DNA from: Lachnospiraceae bacterium
Lineage (GTDB): Bacteria > Bacillota > Clostridia > Lachnospirales > Lachnospiraceae
DNA length: 45,962 nucleotides
Direction: 5' to 3'
NCBI GenBank assembly: GCA_022510725.1
Contig: JAFLSW010000018.1
Location: 1 to 45,962 of the forward strand
Below, in pieces: positions 16,638-25,040 of this stretch. Position 1 is the first letter of the stretch. Each line of letters begins with the position of its first letter. Under the pieces are notes generated by a model. That model saw only the letters and a program-made list of their open reading frames with translations. It did not search any database and was not told where the DNA came from. The translations under genes and the position numbers were made by a program.

Positions 16638-16871
16638 ATGGCCGGTAAACAAACAAAACAGGAAACAAAACAAGAACTTTCCATAGAAGAATCCATGACA
16701 AAGCTTTCAGAGACCATTTCCCTTTTGGAGTCGGAGGATATTTCCTTAGAAGATTCCTTAAAGGCATATGAGCAGGGTGTGAAATATGTAAAGCTTTGTA
16801 ATGAAGCATTGGATGCGGCAGAAAAAAAGGTCCTGGTCATCAGGGAGAACGGAGAACTGGATGAGTTTTGA
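16638..16871 (+). CDS. xseB: Exodeoxyribonuclease VII small subunit
   Basis: A 77-aa protein, typical size, with the two-helix pattern SIEESMTKLSETISLLES and SLEDSLKAYEQGVKYVKLC. ATG 16638 follows GGGAG by about 13 nt; a TTG at 16605 is possible but has no ribosome site. The gene overlaps ispA by 11 nt, so the two are coupled. It binds XseA in several copies. Confidence 0.92.
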   Translation: MAGKQTKQETKQELSIEESMTKLSETISLLESEDISLEDSLKAYEQGVKYVKLCNEALDAAEKKVLVIRENGELDEF

Positions 16872-17754
16872 GGAAATAAGAGAGGAAAAAGTAAAAGAAA
16901 TAGAAAAGCTTTTGGAAAGGATGCTGCCTAAAGTAGAAGGGCCCCAGGCCAAGGTCATAGAAGCCATGCATTATAGCGTTATGGCAGGGGGAAAGCGGCT
17001 TCGGCCTATGCTGCTTAAAGAAGCAAGCCTGCTTTATGGACAAAACTGTGAAGGCGTGGAAGAATTTATGGCGGCTTTGGAATTTATCCATACCTATTCT
17101 TTGATCCACGATGATCTTCCTGCTATGGACAATGACGAATACAGGAGAGGAAGAAAGACTACCCATGTGGTTTTTGGAGAAGATCTGGCCATATTGGCAG
17201 GAGATGCCTTATTAAACTATGCATATGAGACAGCAGCAAGCGCTGTTATCAAATATCCTGAGAATGCCGGCATTCCCCAGGCTTTTGCCATATTAGCAGG
17301 AAAAGCCGGAATCTTTGGCATGGTAGGCGGACAGAGCGCCGATGTATTAAATGAAAATCGGACAGAGCCTCTTTCTTTGGAAGAAATCTTATTTATTCAT
17401 GAAAATAAGACCGCTGCTTTGATCGAATGTGCTCTGATGTGCGGCAGCCTCCTGGGAGGAGCTGATCTGGAGCAGGCAGACAGAATGGAAAAAGCAGGTT
17501 CGGCCATCGGGTTAGCATTCCAGATACAGGACGATATCCTGGATGCGGAGGGCACCTTTGAAGAATTGGGCAAGCCCATCGGAAGCGATGAAAAAAATCA
17601 AAAGACCACCTATTTGTCCTTAATGGGAAAAGAACAGGCCAGGAGTAAGGTGAAGGAGCTGACAGAGGAAGCGGTTGCCATATTACAGGAAGGGGAGAAG
17701 CGCAATCCCTTTTTAGAGGAACTGGTCCTATCCCTGATCACCCGAAGAAGTTAG
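16861..17754 (+). CDS. ispA: Polyprenyl synthetase, farnesyl diphosphate synthase type
   Basis: A 297-aa trans-prenyltransferase that extends IPP and DMAPP to farnesyl (or geranyl) diphosphate. The first aspartate-rich motif is HDDLPAMDND with the two-residue insertion typical of bacterial FPP synthases, and the second is QDDILD. GGKRLRPML binds IPP. The longer frame from 16801 only overlaps xseB, so ATG 16861 is used. dxs follows 63 nt downstream; the two make isoprenoid precursors and their first chain. Confidence 0.94.
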   Translation: MSFEEIREEKVKEIEKLLERMLPKVEGPQAKVIEAMHYSVMAGGKRLRPMLLKEASLLYGQNCEGVEEFMAALEFIHTYSLIHDDLPAMDNDEYRRGRKTTHVVFGEDLAILAGDALLNYAYETAASAVIKYPENAGIPQAFAILAGKAGIFGMVGGQSADVLNENRTEPLSLEEILFIHENKTAALIECALMCGSLLGGADLEQADRMEKAGSAIGLAFQIQDDILDAEGTFEELGKPIGSDEKNQKTTYLSLMGKEQARSKVKELTEEAVAILQEGEKRNPFLEELVLSLITRRS

Positions 17755-17817
17755 GCCTCTTTAAGACAAGGTAACAACAAAGGGAAAAAACATATAAATA
17801 GTAAAGAGGGTATTCCT

Positions 17818-19680
17818 ATGATACTGGAACAGATTCAGAAAGAAAATGATATTCAGAATATCGATCCTAAGGATTACGATCTGCTGGCAGAGGAGATCCG
17901 CTCCTTTCTCATTGAAAAGATCAGTGAATGCGGCGGGCATTTAGGCTCTAATCTGGGAGCAGTGGAACTGACCATGGCACTGCACCTTGTATTACATATG
18001 CCGGAGGATAAGATCATATGGGATGTGGGACATCAGGCTTATACCCATAAGCTGTTGACCGGCAGACGGGACGGCTTTGACGCCCTGCGTAAATACGGCG
18101 GATTAAGCGGTTTTCCCAAGAGAAAGGAAAGCAACTGTGATGCTTTTGATACCGGACACAGTTCTACCTCTATTTCTGCAGGACTGGGACTGGTCAAGGC
18201 AAGGGATCTTCAAGGGGAAAAGCATACGGTGGTCTCCGTGATCGGCGATGGTTCCTTAACCGGCGGCATGGCATATGAAGCTTTAAATAATGCATCCAGG
18301 ACGGACTCCAACTTTATTATCGTATTAAATGACAACAACATGTCCATTTCGGAAAATATCGGCGGCATGTCCCAATATTTAAACGGCATTCGTACCAATG
18401 CCAGGTATCTGGATTTAAAGGACAGCATCTATTATGGACTGCTGGATATGCCAAAAGTGGGTCAAAAGGTTGTCAAAAAGATCCAAAATGTAAAAAGCGG
18501 TCTGAAACATCTGGTGATCCCCGGTATGTTCTTTGAGGATATGGGCATTACTTACTTGGGACCGGTTGACGGCCACGATATTAAGGCAATGACCAAAGTC
18601 TTAAAAGAAGCCCAGGGTGTAAAAAATGCAGTATTGGTTCATGTGATCACAAAAAAGGGAAAAGGCTATGAGCCGGCAGAAAAGCATCCTGCCAGATTTC
18701 ATGGTGCAGAGCCCTTCCAGATTGAAACGGGACTGCCCAAGGTGCAGAAGGAAAAGGCAAATTATACGGATGTATTTGCAACGGTTATGAATAAACTGGC
18801 GGAAAAGGATGATAAGCTGGTGGCTATTACTGCGGCTATGCCGGATGGCACCGGCTTGAAGCGGTTTAAAAATCGTTATCCGGATCGGTTCTTTGATGTA
18901 GGAATTGCCGAAGAGCATGCGGTGACCTTTGCGGCAGGCCTGGCAGCAGGCGGTTTAAAGCCGGTAGTGGCAGTCTATTCCTCTTTCTTACAAAGAGCTT
19001 ATGACCAGATCCTTCATGATGTCTGCATTCAAAATTTGCCGGTAACCTTTGCCATTGACAGGGCGGGATTGGTAGGAAGCGATGGAGAAACCCATCAGGG
19101 TATCTTTGACTTATCCTATTTGTCCTCCATTCCCAACATGCACATTATGGCGCCCAAAAATAAATGGGAGCTGGCGGATATGCTGCAATTTGCCGTTGAT
19201 TCCGGCTGTCCTATGGCACTTCGTTATCCTCGCGGTGTGGCATATGACGGCTTAAAGGAACAACGTGCCCCCATAGAACTGGGGAAAAGCGAGTTGATCT
19301 ATGAAGGGAAAAAGGTTGCCCTGCTGGCAGTAGGCAGCATGGTCAAAACAGCCCTGGAAGTCAGGGAGATGTTAAAAGAGGATGGCATCAATGCCACCCT
19401 TGTCAATGCCAGATTTGTCAAGCCGATTGATACGGAGGTACTGGATGCCATCAGCAAGAAACACAGCCTCTTTGTGACCATGGAAGAAAATGTCAGAAGC
19501 GGTGGATATGGCGAAAAGGTTTTGGAGTATATGAATTCCCATTATCCTTCCAAAAAAGTGCGATCCATTACCTTGCCTGATGCTTATATTGAGCATGGCA
19601 ATGTAGACGAATTAAAAAAAGAAATCGGCCTGGATGCGTCAGGCATTTATAAAAACATCCGGACGGAGTTGAAGCTATGA
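17818..19680 (+). CDS. dxs: 1-deoxy-D-xylulose-5-phosphate synthase
   Basis: A 620-aa thiamine-diphosphate transketolase-like enzyme that condenses pyruvate with glyceraldehyde 3-phosphate, first step of the MEP isoprenoid pathway. The ThDP motif runs from GDGSLTGGMAYEALNNA to NDNNMSIS; the entry GHQAYTHKLLTGR and the central DVGIAEEHAVTFAAGLA carry the conserved His and Glu. The transketolase C-terminal domain ends near residue 610. Length is standard. It overlaps tlyA by 4 nt (ATGA). Confidence 0.97.
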   Translation: MILEQIQKENDIQNIDPKDYDLLAEEIRSFLIEKISECGGHLGSNLGAVELTMALHLVLHMPEDKIIWDVGHQAYTHKLLTGRRDGFDALRKYGGLSGFPKRKESNCDAFDTGHSSTSISAGLGLVKARDLQGEKHTVVSVIGDGSLTGGMAYEALNNASRTDSNFIIVLNDNNMSISENIGGMSQYLNGIRTNARYLDLKDSIYYGLLDMPKVGQKVVKKIQNVKSGLKHLVIPGMFFEDMGITYLGPVDGHDIKAMTKVLKEAQGVKNAVLVHVITKKGKGYEPAEKHPARFHGAEPFQIETGLPKVQKEKANYTDVFATVMNKLAEKDDKLVAITAAMPDGTGLKRFKNRYPDRFFDVGIAEEHAVTFAAGLAAGGLKPVVAVYSSFLQRAYDQILHDVCIQNLPVTFAIDRAGLVGSDGETHQGIFDLSYLSSIPNMHIMAPKNKWELADMLQFAVDSGCPMALRYPRGVAYDGLKEQRAPIELGKSELIYEGKKVALLAVGSMVKTALEVREMLKEDGINATLVNARFVKPIDTEVLDAISKKHSLFVTMEENVRSGGYGEKVLEYMNSHYPSKKVRSITLPDAYIEHGNVDELKKEIGLDASGIYKNIRTELKL

Positions 19681-20498
19681 AAGAACGGCTGGATGTGCTT
19701 TTGGTAAAACATGACTTAGCCCCTTCCAGAGAAAAGGCAAAAGCCTTGATCATGTCCGGTATCGTTTATGTAGACGGCCAAAAAGAGGACAAGGCCGGCG
19801 CTTCTTTTGAGGATGGAAAGGTGACTTTGGAGGTAAGAGGGAATCCCCTTCCCTTTGTAAGCCGGGGCGGACTGAAACTGCAAAAGGCATATGAGGTCTT
19901 TTCCCTGAATACGGAAGGAATGGTCTGTCTGGACATCGGTGCCTCTACAGGAGGCTTTACGGACTGCATGCTGCAGCATAAGGCCGGGAAGGTCTATGCG
20001 GTGGATGTAGGACACGGACAGCTGGATTGGAAGCTTCGAAACGATGAACGGGTGGTCTGCATGGAAAAGACCAATTTCCGTTATGTGACAAAGGAGCAGA
20101 TAGAAGAACCCATTGCTTTTGCGGCTACGGATGTTTCCTTTATTTCCCTGACCAAGATCCTGCCGGCGGCAAAGGCGCTTTTGTTGCCAGGGGCAAACAT
20201 GATATGCCTGATCAAGCCTCAATTTGAAGCGGGACGGGAGAAGGTTGGAAAAAAAGGTGTGGTGACTGACCCCAAGGTTCATGAAGAAGTCATCGAAAAG
20301 ATAGAGCGTTTTGCCTGTGAACTGGGCTTTGCGGTTCTGGGCTTGGATTTTTCACCCATCAAAGGACCGGAAGGAAATATCGAATATCTGTTATATCTGC
20401 AAAATGCGGGAGAGGAACCTACCGTACCGCCTCTTTGGGAAATTTCCGAAACGGCGGCAGCGGCGGCTTTATCCTTAGCCCGCGGGGAAAAACAGTAG
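19677..20498 (+). CDS. tlyA: TlyA family rRNA (cytidine-2'-O)-methyltransferase
   Basis: A 273-aa protein. The N-terminal S4 RNA-binding domain (MKERLDVLLVKHDLAPSREK, to about residue 60) is followed by an FtsJ-like Rossmann methyltransferase with the SAM motif VCLDIGASTGGFTDCML and a later AATDVSFISLTKILP strand and KPQFEAGREKVGKKGVV segment. Family members methylate 16S and 23S rRNA riboses in mycobacteria; in Clostridia the family is often called hemolysin or YqxC by habit. Here it is in the conserved dxs-tlyA-nadK order. Confidence 0.92.
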   Translation: MKERLDVLLVKHDLAPSREKAKALIMSGIVYVDGQKEDKAGASFEDGKVTLEVRGNPLPFVSRGGLKLQKAYEVFSLNTEGMVCLDIGASTGGFTDCMLQHKAGKVYAVDVGHGQLDWKLRNDERVVCMEKTNFRYVTKEQIEEPIAFAATDVSFISLTKILPAAKALLLPGANMICLIKPQFEAGREKVGKKGVVTDPKVHEEVIEKIERFACELGFAVLGLDFSPIKGPEGNIEYLLYLQNAGEEPTVPPLWEISETAAAAALSLARGEKQ

Positions 20499-20507
20499 GG
20501 AGTGTGT

Positions 20508-21377
20508 ATGGAGCATTTTTACATCATAACCAACAAACCAAAAGATGAACAACTGCAAATAACGGATGAAGTGGTGTCCTTTTTGGAGGAAAAAGGGAAA
20601 CGCTGTACCCTTTGTGTCAGGGATAAAAGTGCAGAGGAATACAGGAAAAACACCCTAAAGGCGAGACAGGAGATCCAGGTGCCAAAGGATGTGGACTGTA
20701 TTTTGGTCTTAGGCGGAGACGGCACTTTGCTGCAGGCGGCAGGAGATACCATGGATCTGGATATTCCCCTTCTTGGCATTAATTTAGGCAGTCTGGGATT
20801 TATGGCAGAGGTGGAAAAGGGAAACCTTAAGCAGGCGCTGACGGCTTTGATCAATGGAGATTATCATGTGGAAGAGCGGATGATGTTAGACGGTCAGCTT
20901 TTCCATGAAGGAGAAAAGGTTAAGGAGTTTCATGCTTTAAATGACATTGTATTGACCAGGACAGGCTCCTTAAAGATCGTTTCTTATGATATCTATGTCA
21001 ACGGACAGTTTTTAAACAGCTATCATGCAGACGGGGTGATCGTATCAACCCCCACCGGTTCTACCGGCTATAACATGTCTGCAGGAGGACCTTTGGTGGA
21101 ACCGCAGGCAAAGCTTTTGTTGCTGACACCCATCTGTCCCCATACCATCGGAGCCAGGAGTATTGTACTTTCTCCTGAAGATGTGATCGAGATCAAAGTA
21201 CAGAGCAGTCATAATGGGGAAGAACAGGAGATGGAAGTTAATTTTGACGGTTCTTTGACCAGACAGATGTGCCAGGGCGACAGTATAAAGATCTGCCGTT
21301 CCAAACGGGTAACAAAGTTTATCCGGTTGAGCAAGGTCAGCTTTTTGGAAGTGCTGCATAAAAAATTGAGCGAATAG
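20508..21377 (+). CDS. nadK: NAD kinase (ATP-NAD kinase)
   Basis: A 289-aa enzyme that phosphorylates NAD to NADP, supplying the cell's reducing cofactor. The diagnostic GGDGTLL is present (LGGDGTLLQA), followed by NLGSLGFM, the conserved NDIVLTR and TPTGSTGYNMSAGGP. ATG 20508 is preferred over GTG 20502 because GGGAG ends just before it. The C-terminal domain ends in a KKLSE tail. It is 9 nt after tlyA and 13 nt before argR. Confidence 0.95.
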   Translation: MEHFYIITNKPKDEQLQITDEVVSFLEEKGKRCTLCVRDKSAEEYRKNTLKARQEIQVPKDVDCILVLGGDGTLLQAAGDTMDLDIPLLGINLGSLGFMAEVEKGNLKQALTALINGDYHVEERMMLDGQLFHEGEKVKEFHALNDIVLTRTGSLKIVSYDIYVNGQFLNSYHADGVIVSTPTGSTGYNMSAGGPLVEPQAKLLLLTPICPHTIGARSIVLSPEDVIEIKVQSSHNGEEQEMEVNFDGSLTRQMCQGDSIKICRSKRVTKFIRLSKVSFLEVLHKKLSE

Positions 21378-21390
21378 CAGGGGAGTCAGG

Positions 21391-21840
21391 ATGAAGAAAG
21401 ACAGGCAGAAGGCAATTGCCCTCCTTATTCAAAACAACGAAATAGAGACCCAGGATGAATTGGTGGAAAAACTGCAGGAGGCCGGTTTCGATGCTACCCA
21501 GTCTACCGTATCAAGGGATATCCGGCAAATGAACCTAAAAAAAGCGCCCGGAGAAAGCGGCAGGTCACACTATGTAGCAGCTTCCGAAACAGCATCCCTG
21601 ACAGGTGCCTATGGCAATCTGCTAAAGGAAGGACTGGTATCTGCGGATATTGCCATGAATCTGCTGGTCTTAAAAACAAAGCCCGGTATGGCGATGGCAG
21701 CCGCCGCAGCAGTAGACGCTTTGGAGCTTAGGGGAATCGTGGGGACCATAGCGGGAGATGATACCATTATGGTAGCTGTCCGCTCCAAGGAAGAGGCAAA
21801 GATCATACAGAAGAAATTTTCCGATATCTTGTCTTCATAA
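21391..21840 (+). CDS. argR: Arginine repressor ArgR/AhrC
   Basis: A 149-aa hexameric regulator. The N-terminal winged helix holds the recognition segment DATQSTVSRDIRQMNLKK; the C-terminal oligomerisation and arginine-binding domain holds GTIAGDDTIMVAVRS, where the Asp pair contacts arginine. It represses arginine biosynthesis and activates catabolism when arginine is high. No Arg-box operator was recognised nearby. It sits, as is usual in Clostridia, between nadK and recN. Confidence 0.95.
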   Translation: MKKDRQKAIALLIQNNEIETQDELVEKLQEAGFDATQSTVSRDIRQMNLKKAPGESGRSHYVAASETASLTGAYGNLLKEGLVSADIAMNLLVLKTKPGMAMAAAAAVDALELRGIVGTIAGDDTIMVAVRSKEEAKIIQKKFSDILSS

Positions 21841-21873
21841 CAGGTGGTGTCTGGGGAGACAGAGGAGATCATT

Positions 21874-23574
21874 ATGCTGGAACGAATTCGAGTAAAAAAC
21901 ATCGCCTTGATCGATGAGGCGGAAGTAGAACTGACAAAAGGGTTAAATATTTTGACGGGAGAAACGGGAGCGGGAAAATCCGTGCTCTTAGGTTCCCTTC
22001 AACTGGCTTTGGGTGCCAAAGCGGATAAGGGAATGATCAGGCAGGGAGCGGAATATGCCTATGCCCAGCTGGCATTTTCCCTGGAAGAAGGTCAGAGGGA
22101 AGAACTGGCTTCCTTTGATCTGAATTTAGAAGAGGAAGATATGCTGCTATTGGAAAGAAAGGTGTATCCGAATAAAAGCATCTGCAAGGTTAATGATGAC
22201 ATTGTTACTTTAAAAACCATGCAGAGCATTGCGCAGCTGCTCATTGATGTTCATGGGCAGAGAGAGCATCAGTCCATATTAAAGGCATCAAAGCAGGAAG
22301 AACTTTTGGATAAATACGGAAAAGAAGCCCTGATGCCTTATATCAAGGAACTGGAGGAGCTTTATCATACCTATGCGGAAGAGGAAGAAGCCCTGCAGGA
22401 AATGGAGCAACTGGATGAAAATGCCCTCCGTGAATTGGAATTTTTGAAATTTGAGCACGATGAGATCGAAAAGGCGGACTTAAAAGAGGGAGAGGATGTT
22501 TCATTAGAAGAAAAATACACACGCCTTGTCAGCGCAAAAAAGATCAGGGAACTGGTTATGGCGGCAGGCTCCGTTTTGCAAAATGAAGCAGGAAACGGCG
22601 CCCTTTCTTTTGTGTCCTTTGCCATTAGGCAGGTAAAGGAAGGAGCGGAGCTTGATAAAAACTTAAAAGAAATGGAAAAACAGCTGTTAGATGCGGAAAC
22701 TCTGTTACAGGAATGCAGCCATGACTTAGACCGTTATCTGGACCGCTTTTCTTTGGAAGAAGAGGATTTTGCCGCAGTTGAGGAGCGGTTAAATCTGATC
22801 AACCATTTAAAGGATAAATACGGCAGGGAAATTTCGGATATTTTACAATATTTAGAAAATTGCGATGAAAAAATTTATAAATTAGAAAATATAGAGCAGA
22901 CTAAAACAGAATTAAAAGAAAAGCATGAAAAAACGAAAAAGGCATACTTCCGGCTGGCAGAACAGGTTCATAAGATCAGAGAAAAGGAAGCAGCTGTCTT
23001 TATAAAGGAAATGGAAGCAGCCCTTTTAGATCTGAATTTTGAACAGTGCAGTTTCCATATTGAACTGACATATGATGAGGCGAATATGGGAAAACGGGGA
23101 TGCGATACGGTCATATTTCAGATTTCCTTAAATCCGGGCGAACCCTTCAAGGATTTAAGCATGGTTGCCAGCGGTGGTGAACTGTCCCGTATCATGCTGG
23201 CGCAAAAAAGCGTATTTGCAAAAAAAGACGAGATCGGAACTTTGGTATTTGATGAGATCGACTCCGGCATCAGCGGCAGGACCGCTTGGAAAGTTTCGGA
23301 AAAGCTGGCAGTTTTAAGAAACAGACATCAGGTCATCTGTATTACCCATCTGCCCCAGATCGCAGCTATGGCAGATGCCCATTATGAAATTGAAAAAAAA
23401 GTGTTGGATGAAAAAACCAAAACCTCCATTTGCCGTCTTTCTGAGGAAGAAAGCATTCGGGAAATCGGCAGGCTTTTAGGCACAGATCAGGTAACAGAGA
23501 CTGTTTTACAAAATGCAGCAGAAATGAAAGAATTGGCAGAACAGACAAAACAATCCCAAAGTAAAAACGGATGA
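21874..23574 (+). CDS. recN: DNA repair protein RecN
   Basis: A 566-aa SMC-like ATPase that acts early in double-strand-break repair. The Walker A is GETGAGKSVLLG, the ABC signature is VASGGELSRIMLA and the Walker B is LVFDEIDSGISG, separated by a long coiled-coil region (about 155-365) with central hinge. ATG 21874 is preferred because AGAGGAG lies 6 nt upstream; the GTG at 21844 has none. The C-terminus ends in a KQSQSKNG tail just before a terminator, so this is the last gene of the housekeeping transcript. Confidence 0.95.
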   Translation: MLERIRVKNIALIDEAEVELTKGLNILTGETGAGKSVLLGSLQLALGAKADKGMIRQGAEYAYAQLAFSLEEGQREELASFDLNLEEEDMLLLERKVYPNKSICKVNDDIVTLKTMQSIAQLLIDVHGQREHQSILKASKQEELLDKYGKEALMPYIKELEELYHTYAEEEEALQEMEQLDENALRELEFLKFEHDEIEKADLKEGEDVSLEEKYTRLVSAKKIRELVMAAGSVLQNEAGNGALSFVSFAIRQVKEGAELDKNLKEMEKQLLDAETLLQECSHDLDRYLDRFSLEEEDFAAVEERLNLINHLKDKYGREISDILQYLENCDEKIYKLENIEQTKTELKEKHEKTKKAYFRLAEQVHKIREKEAAVFIKEMEAALLDLNFEQCSFHIELTYDEANMGKRGCDTVIFQISLNPGEPFKDLSMVASGGELSRIMLAQKSVFAKKDEIGTLVFDEIDSGISGRTAWKVSEKLAVLRNRHQVICITHLPQIAAMADAHYEIEKKVLDEKTKTSICRLSEEESIREIGRLLGTDQVTETVLQNAAEMKELAEQTKQSQSKNG

Positions 23575-23586
23575 GGAACACATAAT

Positions 23587-23615
23587 AAGAAGGATGTAAC
23601 AGTCCTTCTTTTTTT
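23587..23615 (+). terminator. Intrinsic terminator after recN
   Basis: AAGAAGGA (23587-23594) pairs with TCCTTCTT (23603-23610) around an 8-nt loop and is followed by TTTTT. It separates the argR-recN transcript from spoIVB. Confidence 0.8.
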
Positions 23616-23655
23616 GTTTAAGGACTTCCTTACAATTATCAAATGGAGGTTTATC

Positions 23656-24927
23656 ATGAAATGGTATAAGATCAGCTTATATATTTCCTTATCCTTTTTT
23701 CTGAGTCTTACTGCAATTGCATATCATTTTATATTTTACAGGCAGATTCCGGATACTATCTATCTACAAAAAGGGAGAGCGGAGGAAGTGACTTTTGCCC
23801 TTCCCGTTACGGCAGAACTATTACAGGAAGATGGAAGCTTCGTGGAAACATGGGAATCGGGTCAGGAAGAAATGGTCGGTACACAGACTGCCCTTTCTTC
23901 TGAAACTCCCCTGGATGAATATATTTGGAGACTGCGGCTTTTTGGTATTCTTCCTGTGAAAGAAGTAGATGTAAAGGTTGTAGATGAGGAAAGGGTTTAT
24001 CCCGTCGGTGTGCCTATTGGTATCTATGTAAAAACAGACGGTGTTTTGGTAGCAGGACTTGGAAATGTACCCACTGCAGACGGCAGAGAGATCTGTCCCT
24101 GCGAACGGATCCTGCAGCCGGGAGACTATATTCTGGAAGTAGACGGAGAGAATGTATCTTTAAAAGGAGAAGTGATCGACAAAATACGGGATTCTATGGG
24201 AGGAACGGTAGTTTTAACCATTCGAAGGAACGGTCAGATCAGCAAGGTGAAGGTAACTCCTGTAATGAGTGAAAGCGGTATCTATCAGATCGGTGTCTGG
24301 ATCAGGGATTCTGCTCAGGGTATCGGTACATTAACCTATATTGATGAAGACAATGGCTTTGGTGCCTTGGGACATGGTATCAACGATATCGATACCAGCA
24401 ACTTGATGGAGATTGATTCCGGCGGTCTATATGAAACCCAGATCATCAGCATTAAAAAGGGAGCCAGCGGTGAACCCGGCGAGATATCAGGTGTGATTCG
24501 ATTTGTGGAGGATGCCAAGGAAGGTGAGATTTATCTGAATACCCCAAACGGCATTTACGGAGAAATGGATATGACACCGGAAAGCGTGGGATTGACCGGT
24601 GGAATGCGTTATCCCGTTGCATTAAAGCAGGAAATTGAATTGGGCGCTGCGGGAATCGTTTGTTCCATAAACGGAGAAACTAAAATCTATGAAATTCAGA
24701 TCAAAGAGATCGATTATAGTCAGAGCGAAGGAAACAGGGGATTGGTTATAGAAATTACCGATCCGGCGCTGCTTTCCCAGACAGGAGGCATTATCCAGGG
24801 CATGAGTGGTTCTCCCATTGTACAGAACGGAAAATTCGTAGGAGCAGTGACCCATGTATTTGTAAACAATCCGGCAAAGGGCTACGGGATCTTTGCGGAT
24901 ACCATGCTTCATATGGCGGATCAGTAG
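23656..24927 (+). CDS. spoIVB: SpoIVB signalling serine peptidase
   Basis: A 423-aa forespore-secreted serine peptidase (family S55) that activates SpoIVFB and so pro-SigK processing. ATG 23656 behind TGGAGG is chosen; an in-frame ATG at 23614 overlaps the terminator. A hydrophobic N-terminal anchor (about 6-26) is followed by a PDZ domain near 120-200, then the catalytic domain: His240 in ALGHGI, Asp369 in ITDPALL and Ser384 in GMSGSPI. The spacing Asp to Ser matches the known Bacillus catalytic residues. In most Clostridia spo0A follows; here the next gene is an alpha-amylase. Confidence 0.95.
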   Translation: MKWYKISLYISLSFFLSLTAIAYHFIFYRQIPDTIYLQKGRAEEVTFALPVTAELLQEDGSFVETWESGQEEMVGTQTALSSETPLDEYIWRLRLFGILPVKEVDVKVVDEERVYPVGVPIGIYVKTDGVLVAGLGNVPTADGREICPCERILQPGDYILEVDGENVSLKGEVIDKIRDSMGGTVVLTIRRNGQISKVKVTPVMSESGIYQIGVWIRDSAQGIGTLTYIDEDNGFGALGHGINDIDTSNLMEIDSGGLYETQIISIKKGASGEPGEISGVIRFVEDAKEGEIYLNTPNGIYGEMDMTPESVGLTGGMRYPVALKQEIELGAAGIVCSINGETKIYEIQIKEIDYSQSEGNRGLVIEITDPALLSQTGGIIQGMSGSPIVQNGKFVGAVTHVFVNNPAKGYGIFADTMLHMADQ

Positions 24928-24964
24928 ATTTTGTGCTAAAATAAGAAAGAAAATAAAGGAAAAT

Positions 24965-24999
24965 CATCTGTAAATCCTCGTGTTTACAGATGGTTTTTT
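24965..24999 (+). terminator. Intrinsic terminator after spoIVB
   Basis: CATCTGTAAA (24965-24974) pairs perfectly with TTTACAGATG (24983-24992) around an 8-nt loop, followed by a GTTTTTT run. It isolates spoIVB from the alpha-amylase. Confidence 0.85.
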
Positions 25000-25040
25000 C
25001 GGTCATGATATTTTGTGATCATATTACAGGGGATGAAAAA

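Noticed and set aside
19716-20282. 188-aa minus-strand open frame
   Set aside because: Fully antisense to tlyA, which has clear S4 and methyltransferase motifs; no ribosome site.
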